DNA from: Leishmania donovani
Taxonomy: Eukaryota > Euglenozoa > Kinetoplastea > Trypanosomatida > Trypanosomatidae
Assembly (NCBI RefSeq): GCF_000227135.1
Contig: NC_018235.1
Location: 62,001-126,000 of the forward strand
Direction: 5' to 3'
Length of the DNA stretch: 64,000 nt
The notes beneath the pieces are model-generated. The model was given only the letters and a program-made list of their open reading frames with translations, did no database searches and was not told the origin of the DNA. The translations under genes were made by a program, and so were the position numbers. This document shows positions 50,512 to 62,500 of this stretch, piece by piece (within the stretch, counting starts at the first letter, position 1; each line of letters opens with the position of its first letter).

Positions 50512-53500
50512 ATGGTGAGACGCCTCGCAGATCGACTCACGCGACTTGCTCAACGCGGGGAGCGGCGTCTCCGCCTCGACCTCCCCCGGCGTGTCGCCAC
50601 CGGCAAGGGCAACGCGTCATGGACCGCCGCTGCCGCGCGCCTCGTGCTGGGCGAGCCGTTGCTGTTTTTGCAGTGCGTCTCGCAGCCATGCGCTCACCAG
50701 AGACGGCATGCGACGGAGGTGCTGCTTCTGTGCAATGAGGCGCTGCGCGTCGCTTTCATGGCTGCAGCTGCACCGTCGCTGCCCTTTCCCATCACTGCAG
50801 GCGCAGGAAGCCAGCTATCCTCACCAGCCGATGCTTCCCCGGCCAAGAAAGCTGCGCGCGAGTGGCAGTGTGTCGTGGCGCGCTTGCTGGCGACACGTGC
50901 CACCCGAAACACCATCGACAGTGGTGATGTGCGACGAGCACCGCGTCCCCTTTCCGCTACAGCCGCGCAGCCCGGAGCGCACCTGGCCTGCACAAATTCG
51001 CATGATGCAGTCGCAACGGCCATCACACATGTGCGCGCAGGGGCCGGGCCGCTCGGGATCGCCGTTGAACTGTCGCCGGTCGAGAGGGCTCGCCGGAGAG
51101 CAGCGACGGCAGAGCGGCAGCAGAGAGGAGGTTTTAGCCGCATGCATGCCGGCACGCGTGGACCATTGGCAGGGCATGCGCTCAGGGTTTACCGCACCGG
51201 ATCGCGTACCCCAACATGGTCACACAGAACGACCTGTGCGACTCATGCGGGCAGCACTCGCGCCGCAGCATCGACGTTCTTGTCCTCCTTTGTGGGTTGG
51301 GAGGAGCAGCGCACATCACGCGGTCGCGAGTCGCTGTCCTCTCTCGGGCCCTCGTCGTGGCCACAGCAGCCTCGCGTGACGCGGCGACTCGCTGCTGCGT
51401 GGCAGCGCGCGTGTGCTGAATCGTACCGGCACGCTCTCGTGGGGCGTCCCACGAACACTGCTCGCCGGAGCTCGAGGTGCACGTGGACCTTCGCAGCGGA
51501 AGAAGAGCTGCGAGCGCACTTTCAGCGAGCCCTGCGCTGGCGATCGGATACCGCAGCGCCGGCCGCGGGGGACGAAGAGCTGATGACAGAAGTGGAGCTG
51601 CGGTCGATGGCGGCGTTCGTTGTGGACACGTACGTGTCTCTGCACAAAAAGCCGGAAAGCGGTTGCCGCCCAGGTGCTGCACTCATGCTAGCAACGCGTG
51701 ATTTATGGGGCTCATCGGAGCTGCAGTGGCAGGTGCTTGTGCTCCGCGTGCTCGCTGATGAGGTCTGTGCTGCGCTCGGTGACAGTGCTGCCTGCTCTAT
51801 GCGCGCGTCGCATTGGGTGAGTGGGGCTACCGAATTTTCTGTTGTCTACGAGTGCATCATTGTCGTGGCGGCTGCCCACCTGTGCGTGCTGAGGCATGGG
51901 CGTTATCCGAGAGATGTGGCTGGTGTCGCTGGCGCCGACACAAGGCACGGCGTGGCGGACGCGTGGGAAGCGACTGCGGTAGCGCCACACAGTGCCCATG
52001 TCGTGCGCGCAACGCGTCGCCTTGTGGAAGGTGTGCTGGCCTTGTGCACAAGGCAGGATGAAGGGGCTATCTTGTCGCCAACACGCACGGACGCCAGTGA
52101 CGTGTGTTCACTTGACAGCTGGCTTGGCGGGCAGCTCTGCTGCCTCGCTGAGACCTCGTTTCGCTCGTTGTACTCAGTACGAGGGCACAGGGATCATCGC
52201 GCAGCCTTGCCGGAGCCTTCCCTGCTGCTTCTTCGCCTGCTCGTGCAGAGCGCTTCGTGGCATGGTCACTGTGCAGCCGCTGATGTGAATGGTGCCCAGC
52301 ACCTACGCCACGTGTGTGCCGCCGTGCTGCTGATCGAGCGTGTCTTGGAGCGCGCCTCTGAGGATAGGCTGGCGCCCTGCGTAGACGAAGTCCGCGCCGC
52401 CCTGTGGCTGCCGCGGCGCTTCGCTTGCGACGATGAAGGAGTGGACGACGCAGTGCGGCAGCGCACACCGACACCACGACAGCGAGCGTGGGCCCACTCT
52501 CGTTCCTCTTACAAAGACGCTCGCCTAGACGGCGGCACCGCCGCACTGGCGGCCGCCACCGGCCGATTCGTCTGCCAGGTGCTTGACGGCAGCCCGCCGT
52601 CGATTTCACGCCTGCTGCTGCTGCCCGGGAACGCACCTCAACTTCTCCGCTCGACGACAGGCGGCCCCGCGACGCCGCTAGATCGGGAGATGCTTGCCGA
52701 GGATGTGGTGCTGCTCGCTCCAGGGATGGCCCTCGGCGCCGCGTGGCGGCTGCGTCACGCTTGCGCTGAGGGCCCCCTGCTCTGCACGTCACCCACGGCG
52801 AGCGCACCGGCACTCGAGCACACCAATGCTACGGATGCCGCCGGTGCCCGTCGCGGCGCTGCCTCCAAATGCTCGGGGGTAGGTGACCCGGATTCCGCGG
52901 AGCACGGCCCACTCCTGCAACGACGCGATACCCTGGAGCAGGTGTGGAGCCGATTGTGCCCCTCTTCCACCTGCACAGCCGCCGCCTTGCTGCCCGCGTG
53001 GTGGCAAGTGTTGTCAAGTCGATTCTTCTCCTCCATCCTTTCCCAGCTGGATCCGCCAGAGATCGCGAGAATGGCAGAGGCGATGGTGGGGACGCTGAGT
53101 CGACTACCGCCGTTGCTGTCGGCAGTCCATCACGAGGATCGCGCGAGAGCTCGCCGAAGTGCGGGCGCAGCGCGTCTCAAGGCAAAGACCGAAATGCGTG
53201 AAGGAGCCGGAGAGGGCGCTGGGGTCGCGCAGCCTCGATCAGCGGTGCTGGCGCTCCAGTGCACGCTCGCGTCGGCTCCAACGGATGCTGCCCGCGCAGA
53301 GGCGTCGCAGGCGCTGCTCTCGCGCCTCTGCACGGCACTGGCGGCGAGCGCACGATCAGGGGAAGAAGACAATGCCGACCTTACAATGGAGAGGGTGCAT
53401 GGCGCTGGTGTGTGTCTCGCCGTCTTGCTTGCATGCGCCTCGACTTCGCTTCGTGACCAGGCGGCGGCCACACACGATTTCCTGGCAGCGGTCGCGTCCC

Positions 53501-56500
53501 TGGTGGACAGCCGATGTCATCCACAGCACCGTAGGCGAGAAAGCAACGACGTGTATTCAGCGCTGCGTAGCTGGTGTTCGGGGGCGATGGGCAGCATCAT
53601 GCTTGCACGACACGCGCAGCTTGCTCGGGAGGCACCTCGGTGCGAAGTGTCCGCGTCGACGGAGCACGGTAGCGGTGAGGCGCCGCGGCGCAACCCGCTT
53701 GTGTCCCTGTCGCCAGCGGCGCAACTCGCGCTGTGGTGGGAGGAGCAGTCCAGCCTGCAGGCCGACCCCGCGGCTCCGCTGTCACGCCTTCGGGATTCCT
53801 GCTACTGGACAGGGATGCGAATCATGCGGCTCTGCAACACCGTTGCCCACCTCGCCGCCACGTCGACGACGGCCTCCAGCGCATTGTCGTCGCCACAGCC
53901 GCCGTTTTTGCCGGCACCGTCCACGAGGGATGCAGAGGCGGCGAGGGTGGCGTGCACTGCAGTCTACGACATGTTGAGTCTGGAGCACGTGTGCCATCTC
54001 GCAATTGCCTCTGCCGCCCTCCCGGGCCCCGGGGAGGCGCGTGAAGCCTGGAATGCGGTCGCGGGGCCCTTTGCCGCCGCCGTGCCGCCAACTCACGCGG
54101 CACATTCATCGTGTGCTTGCGCACTGGCAACTGCCGACGCGGGCGTCGCGCTCTTCGAGGGTGACCTCAGCTCCGGCGATAGGGTTACAAACATCTTCAC
54201 GCACGCGATGACGGCAGCGAGGGAGGCTGGAGACAGTGCGATGAACGTCCTGCAGCACCGCCAGGGACGCCTCCTCAACGACCGGCAGCACGAGAGCCTT
54301 GTGGAAGCGATGCGTGACTTCTCGAAGCGACGCTGCGTGAAAGAGGCGGTCGCGTTGTTCTACGCGCACGAGCGCCAGTCCCGACGCCTGCGGCTGGCGG
54401 AGGTGGAGCTGTTTGCAGAGACGGCGAAGCGGGCGCCGTTGCCGTTTCTCGTACGCTTGTTGCTCTACCTACCGCCACCGTGCGAGAGTGCGGTGCTGGC
54501 CAGGGCCATCATCGCCGGCGCGTGGAAGGCATACCAGCGTGCGCTGCACCTGCACAGCAGACGCTTGGCGGCAGCAGCAGCGGAGAGGCGGCGCGGCAGC
54601 CAGCGCGAAAACGCGCCTCTTGCATCAAGTATTCACCGGCAGTCGTGCCGACGCGTGGAGCAGGCGTGGTACGAGAGCCTGGCGGTGGCACGCCGTGCGT
54701 TGGCGCTTCTCCCCAGTGCCGGCGGCACGGATGGGTGTGACGAGGAGGCGCAGCGCCATGCGCTCGCGGTTCTCCAGCGGTTTTTATGCGCGCGTCCGCA
54801 CTCGATGCAGACCGGTGCGTCGCCGGGGCGCATGCCGTCGTCTTCCACGGGCGTTACTGTCTTCGCTGACGAGTGGGACAGCGACGCCGTGCAGAGCGCT
54901 CAGCTGCTGGCGGCGCTAATGCCGTCGCCGTCGTCGTCGTCATCGTCCAGGTCACGGCAGAGGCTTCACGTGCGGCGCGGTGCGCCGGCGCGCGAATCCG
55001 CGGAGGCGCTTTGCCGGCTAATCCAATTCTGCGACGCCACCAACGACCCGGCCACCGCCGTGCGGGCGTACCTGCGGTTCGCGAACGCGCATGCCGCATC
55101 GGCGCCCCCCTCGCGTCTGTCATGTGCGCCAGCGCAGGATGCACGGAAGCGGAGTAGACCGACGGTCGAGGCGAACGATGGCCGGGTAGTGCCGCTGCTG
55201 CCACTGGACACGTGCGTCACGCTTCTGCGCTTGGCGAGCATGCACGTGGTGGCTGCGTGCGATGAGGACGCGGCCACCTACGGTGTTCCAGGCACGACAT
55301 CGTCGTCAACGCGGGTGCCGCTAACCGCTCTTGTGACGTACGTGGAGGCCCGTCACGTGCCGTCGGAGGTATCGTCACCTGAAACGCCAACGGGCTCCGA
55401 GGAGCCACGCGGCGGCGCCATGCTGATGCCGGATTCTTTGGAAAGGAATGCTGCTGCCGAAGATGCGGAGATGACGATGCTCCTAAGCATGCGCACCGCC
55501 TTGAAGGAGAGTGCCGCTGCACCATCCGACATTGTTGTTGAGGCCGCTACCGCAGGTGCCGGCTCGACGAGCAAGCCAGTCGGCGATGCGATGCTGGGGG
55601 ACAGCGGATACCACGCCCACGCCAAGGGCGCGCCTGGTTCCGCGGTCAGTGCAGCTGCGGCTGCCACGTCTCGCGCGATGACGTACGCCACGAACTGCAT
55701 AGCGGCGGTGCAGCGACTCTCGCCGACGCTGCCGGCCTCACTGCGGTGTGTCCTGCACTCCGACAGCGCCGCCATTCCCTTGACGGCAGTGCTGCATGAC
55801 GCGCTGCGCTGGTGCCGACTGCGACCGCAATCGGTGCTTGCTCGCGAGGGCGCCGCTACAGCTGTGGACGGACTCGATGCCGCGGCGCTACACTCGCTGG
55901 CCGACCGCGCAGACAGCGACGACCCCGCCACGGCCGACGTTGTAGCGCGGCTGCTTGCCGCGGTGTTTCAGTTGGACAGTGCAGAGATGGCTGAGATGGT
56001 CGATGCTGCTCACCCTCGCCCCGTGCACGCTCTCGTCGGGGCTGCAGCCGCGGCTGTGACGGCCGCCGGCGTCGCCCCTGCCATGGTGGATGTGGCCGAG
56101 GGAGACGCGACTTCATCGATGGTGGTGACGCGTCACACCTTCGCGTGCCGCGCCGCGCGCGCGAACCAAGACTTCTGGCGCCTCGTGCGGCACAGCGACG
56201 CCTTGCTGGGCTACGTCTGGGACTACGTGTGGGAGCTGTACCGACTGGAGGCGACGGTGCTGTGGGTGTCGCCGGCGCAGCAGCAACGCGCTTACCTGGC
56301 CGTTGCCGAGTGCGCGCAGGTGATCTTGGCCGCACTGCAGGCGCTAGATGTGTGGGCGGCGGAGATGCGCGCGCACGAGGCGCGCGAGCGAGGCAGCAGC
56401 GACAGCGACGGCGACTACCAAGCCCATGAGCAGGCCCCTCTCACAGGCGGCCGAAGCCGTGTGTCTATGGCAGCCTCGAGCGAGTGGAGACTGGGAAGCT

Positions 56501-59500
56501 CCGTGGACGAGTGGCGAGTCCAGCTGCGAAGTGGGATACTTCAGCGATTGCATGCGCGCCTCTTCGATGAAGGCGACCTGCCCGATGCCACGAGCGGCCA
56601 TCGTGGCGAAACAGCATCGGCGATGCTCCCATGTAGCCTCACGTCTTTTGGGATGACGGACACCACCGCAGCCGCGATCGCGTACATGACGACCGTAATG
56701 CAGCACAGCAGCACAGCTTTCGAGACTTGTGCCCCTACGAACGCTCTGATGCAGCTGGCAGCCGACCCGATCGCCGCTACATCGCCAGCGCCGTCAGACG
56801 AATCCCTCAGCGGAAGTGTGATGAGGACAGAAGGCGCGACCTCCGCACAAGAGGTGCGTGAGCTGCTGTCGCGAACCACGCAGCAGTACTACGACGCACT
56901 CAGCCGACTCGTGAGCCCCTCGCTTCCGGTCAGCGGTGGTGCAGGGCCGCTGCGGCCCGTGTACCTCAGCCGTCTTGCAACGGACAGCCTCTCCTACGTC
57001 CTCCGGTGTGTGACCGCCACTGCTGCAGCCGCACCGCCACGTCGCCCACACACCATCGGCACCCTTGCGACATCAGAAGCTGGTGGCACCGCGGCCCTGC
57101 TCTTGCGGGTGGCGGCAGCTGAAGGCATGCTGCGACACGTAGCATCGCTCGTGCAGCACGCATCGGTGCTCATGGAGGCGACGGACGCCGCACCGCGCAC
57201 CGCCAATGTCGAACTCCCGCGCACTCTTTGGTGCCTGTCAGGTGCCCTTCACTACGCTGCGGCACTGCTGGATGAGTGCATGGCTTGGTGGACGCTTCTT
57301 GACCTCGAGGCCGCTGCCGCCGCCGCCCCGACGAGCGAGCTACGAGGTGCCAGCGACGCATCTAGCTGCGACATTGGGAGTGTCTTCCCTTCTGTGAACG
57401 GGTCACTGGTGGCGAGGAGTGCGCTGACGCACGTCCGCGCACAACTGCAACGGCTCGTAGCATCGTTTGCGGATCTCTACGTCTCTGGTTGGTACGGCAG
57501 CGTCCATGCGCGGCTGCCAGAGGTCACTCGCGCGCGGCTGTGGGGTCGCGGCGAGTCGCGTGCGCAACATCTGCGCGTATGCTTGGTCTTGCAGCACCTC
57601 GCCAGTGTCTCTGGTGATGCCGCGGTGCCCGCGCGGCTGGCGAGGGCGGCGGAAGCGCTGCAGCAGGCTCTCGCCCGTTACCCGTCCTCCTCGGCTGCCT
57701 GCACGGAGTCGAAAGACGCGCGTGCACTGCAGCAGTCGGGTTTTATGGACTTGGACGAACTCGTCGATGGCGAGCACCACGATGTCACAGAATCGGTGGA
57801 CTGCACGGCGGCGGCGACAGTGCGAATGCTGGAGCGCACGCTGCTCGCGTACCTTACTCGGAGCACGCAGCCCGACGGTGTGTTGGTGATCGCACCCGGT
57901 CACATGACGGCGGTGTCGATCACTGCGTTGGAGGCTTCCTTTCAGCGAGCCGTGATGGCATGTCTTTCGCCGTCGCACGCGGCGCTGCTCTGGCGCTTGT
58001 TTACAGCTCTCCTCGATGATGGATGTTACCCCTCTGTCGCTGTCGAGGACACACCACATGAGGGGAGCCATGATGTGCCTCGTCCGATGCGGTGCGAGCG
58101 TGACGCTGCCGCCGAGGGGTCATTGGGTGTAATGTGTGCCGTGCCAACGACACTCTGGCGGCAGCTGCGGCGTTTGGGCGAGGAAAGCGAATCCGAGGCG
58201 GCCAGTGACGTGCTTCGCTCAAGTGGTGCTCGTACGGAGGCACCTGCGCTGCACAGCGAGCGCCTTGCCCTGTACGCGGCCCTCCTCTCCCGCCATCCGC
58301 TGGTGATCATGGGTGTGGTAAGGCACCCTCTCGTGCGACACCATCAGCTGGCAGAGGCGCGTCGAGAGCAGTGGCCGCCGGTGCAGGTCGGCGCCAGCAG
58401 CGGCCGTGTTGCCGGCACTTCGCAAGCACCGTCGTGCGAGTGGCTCAAGAAGCTGCTATTATACGGTGCAGAGGACGACTCGGTAGCGGAGGCGAGAGCG
58501 GCAGCGAGCGATGACGCAGGGGAGTCCGCCTTGTCCAGCGCATGGACGGCCGCAGACCGCACCCTCAGTGGCGGTGGTGGTGGTGGACTTCTGCGCACCT
58601 CCTCGGCAGGAGCTCTGGCGTTGCTGCCTGCACAGCCACTGCGGGAGCGATTTGTGTCGGCGCTTATTCTTGCCGTGCTGCGTGATGCATCACTCATGTG
58701 TGACGGTCCGTCTTGCGCTCCCATCGCCTTCGTGTCCTCGTCAGTCGCGGCGGCGATGGCAGCGCAGAAGCGGGAGTGCATGCTGCTGGAGCTGGTGCAG
58801 CATCTCGGCTACGTCGCCCCACATGCGGTGCGCACGGCGTTTCGTTGGGTTACCTGCACACCGTACCCGCTCACCGCGTGCGCACCGGCGTCCTCCTTTC
58901 CTGCAGACGCTTCGCCGCCGGCCCGGCTAAAGTGCAGCGCGCTGAGCTGCACGGATGTCACGACGCTTCGCCGGCTGCGGGTTGCACTGCTCTCGTGTGG
59001 CCCGTGGCCGACGACTGTGGCGCGAACGCTCCTCGAGTACGCGACGCGCGTGCAGCGCGCAGCCACACAGGAGACGGCGCCGCAGGCGCACGCTGGCGAC
59101 GGTCAGACGCCCACGATGCCGTTCCCCGAGGCGCTCGAGCTCTACCAACGACAGCAGCAGCAGCCAGAGAGCAAGCGACACGATATGGCTGAGGCACCAC
59201 AGGCGCTGATGGCCACCGCGCAACACCGGGTCGACGCTATGCGAGGCGTGCGACACCCACTCCTGCTACGTGTTCTCCAGCACTATGCCGATCAGGAAAA
59301 GGACAGCGCGCGACGCGAGCGACACTGTAACGGGAGCGGCTCCGCTGCCCCGTGTGGTCGAGGCGCTTCTTCTTCGTCACCTGTGCTGAGTTCAACCAGT
59401 GACACGGTGCCAACGGTGCACGCACGAGGAGGCCGCTTCGCTGTCGGGCTGTCACGGCGGCTGCCTCCCGCCCCCGCCGCGCCGTGCTCTTCAGTCGGCA

Positions 59501-62500
59501 GCACCCGCTATGGGCATAGCACCGGTGCAGGGGCGCCGCTGTCTGCGATCCAGCTCGCCTGCGAAGAAGGTGCGCGCCTGGTGAATGCGCTCCGCACGTC
59601 TACGGCGCCGGCTGTGGGGGATGCCGCAGCGCGCATCGCGCTGCGCATGCGCGACCTCGCCATGGCGCCGTCCCACCCCGCCTGCGTCGACCTTCTCAGC
59701 GATGCCACGTTTGCGACGGACGTGATGGCGCTGCCCACGAAGCGCGTGGCGGCTACCGTGATGCTCGCCTGGCGAACGCTTCTTGTACGCGCTGCAGAGC
59801 TGGACTGCCGGGAGCAGCATTGGGACAGTGCTGGCGGTGACGACGGAGCCGTTGCCGCTGAGGTGCACAACCGAACACGAAACCTGTCGCTACGAGAAGC
59901 CGGCTCCAGAGACCGGAGCTGCATGACGGTGCTGGATGTGTACGCGATGTTCTTCCTCGTAGCCTCTCGCACGTGTGATCGGCTCACCGCTATTACGCCA
60001 CCGCTTCCACAGGCGAAGGGGCGACAGTGGCTGGTGAGTGGGCAGCGCCAGTTGGGCTCTTTGAAGCGGGAACTGGCGGCGTATTGGGTCGCGGTGCTGG
60101 CGGACGAGGTGGTGGCGTCGCAGCCTGTGTTCCGGTGCAGCGCCACAAGCGAGGCAGAGGCGATTCGCGTTCGCATCGACGCGTACTGTCGCAGCAGCGG
60201 AGACGGAGGCGCCACGCACTCCCCCGCGTTGGGCCTCGTGACCCTCGAGGAGCACCTGCGTCGCGCTCAGGCACGCTTGCAGGCGGTGGCGCAGGAACCT
60301 TCGACGTTCTCCTCGTTCCCACGAACCTCGTATTCGCCAATAGCGGCAGACGACAAGGCTGCAGCGGAGCTCTCGCTTTTGCAGAAGGAGGCCGGTGCGC
60401 AGCTGCGCGATGCAGGCGCACGGCTGACCTCGTTTCCTCGCTCCGTCACCGCAGAGGTATCGCTGAGGCTGGCAAAGGAGGACGCGCGCGCGTCACCGGA
60501 GCTGGCGTGGTCGTTGTGGCCACCTGCCGCCTTGGAGACATACCGACTACGCGCGTGCATGCGCAAGAGCTCCGACGAGAACACCCTTGTCACCGTCACG
60601 GTCCGCAATCCAGTCTCGGTGGTCACGTACCTGTGTGCGTGGAGGAGAGAGCAGGTGTCGGCGCCGCAGAAAAGGCGACCAGGCGCGCGCGCAGCACGCC
60701 ATCAGGAGAGCGCCAGGACAACCACCGTCAGGCCGTACGCCGCGAGGGGTGCGGCGTGCGTGCTGCTACCGGCGGTGTGCCTGCCGTCCTCTTCTGCGGT
60801 GCACGGCAGCAGGCAACCTGGAACCTCGAGGAGACGTGCGCGATGGGCATCGCAGAGTACTGCCGTATCGTTGGCAGATGTGTGGCGTGCCGCGGACGCG
60901 TTTGTTCGGCGTGGACGCCTCGTCCTGGCGTGTATACCACGTGACGGTCACGGCGGGGCATCCGGATGCGGCCCAGCGCGCGGCAGTGCTGGTGACGCCG
61001 TCGAAACGGATTCTTTGGAGGATGAAGTCGACAGCACGGCTGCCGGGACCAGCCCGGCTGGCGCAGGAGTGGTGATGCAGGCGCTCTTGGACCTGGTGTC
61101 GCTTGAGGACGCGCGCCTTCAACAGGAGCAGCAGCAGTCGAGGCGGCAGCACGCAGGCTTCCCCTCTCAGACCGCGATCAGCAGTGACACGCTCCAGCTG
61201 CTTTCCGTGCTCCGTCAACTGCGCCAGCGCCTGCTTTCTCTTGCTCCTGCTGCCGCTGCCACGGCGTCCGGAGCGCATGGCACGGAGGGGGCCGTAACAA
61301 CCGTGGCCGCGGAAGACAAGGGCGGCCCGACACCCGCTGCGTCACCGTGGGCCGCCTTCATGCCTCTTTCCTGCGTATGCGGTCCGAGCACGCCGCCCGC
61401 TCGACGTGGGGGCGAACTAGGCGCTGATGGCATCGCCTGGCACTCGTACCTCCACGTGCTTCACCTGTGCGGCGACGGTCTGCTGTGCCGGGTCGCACAG
61501 CGTCGTGGGCGTCGTGCCTCGTCGTCGGCCGTTGCCCTGACGCGCGTCACTCATCAGCTGCAGCGGCTGGCGTCCCTGTCCGCCCTTGAGGAGCAGGTGA
61601 CGCACTCGTCGGTGTCGTCTGCGTTGCGGTCGCGCCTCTTGAATGGCCAGGATGCACAGCGCATCATCTGCTTCCAGTTGCGCGGTCTGCAGCGCATTCG
61701 TGATCACGTAAGCGTGCTAGGATGGACCGTGGAGCAGCATAGGGAGCTGCAGCTGGCGCAGCAGAGCATCGTGTCAACGGTGGCGGCGATCTGTGCGCTG
61801 CAGCGCCGCTGGCATCACGGACAACAGTGTCCCCAGAGAGAAGATGCGTGGGATGTGGCCACGGCACGCATCAGGCTCTCGACAAGGGTGCGAAGGCAAG
61901 TGACGGCAGAAATGCATGAGGGGCATGTCCATCCTGTCGAGCAGGCAACCGCGGTATGCTTCTACCCTGCTCTTGCACACCTGTTGCGACAGCTCTCTGT
62001 GACATATCCGCCTAGTGCTGTTCCTGCCGCATCTGCGCAGGAGCCGTCCTCATCGCGACAGCGTTCTCCTGTTGAGGATCGCGTACCACGCGCTGACGAC
62101 GCCGCGACGGGGGTGGTGACGGCGTTTGCGGGTGTCGTCGCTGCCTCGGCGCGTCGCCGGCACCGCCCCCTCCATGCCCGGGCACCGCAGACGACAGCAG
62201 CCACGACGACGGCGGAGAGCGACAACGCGGCTGCGGCTCTGCTGACCACTGTATATGGAGCCCTCTGTGAGGCACACGAGCAGCAGCGGAGCGGGTCAAC
62301 CGATCGCCGTCAAAACACCGGGGGTGGTCACACCTCCACCACACCGGCACTGGCACCCGTAGACTCGTGCGGCGAGCTGCATGCGCTTCTCTCTGCTGTC
62401 GTCGCTGCCGTTCAACGGCGCTCGCGCGACGCAGACCCGTGGCTGCTACTGGAGTTTCTCAGCGGCAATGAACGCGAAGCACTGCTCCCGCTCGCTGCGG

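Noticed and set aside
53159..53977. 272-codon plus-strand frame inside the giant gene
   Set aside because: Arg/Cys/His-rich out-of-frame shadow of the giant gene, which is open across the same region.
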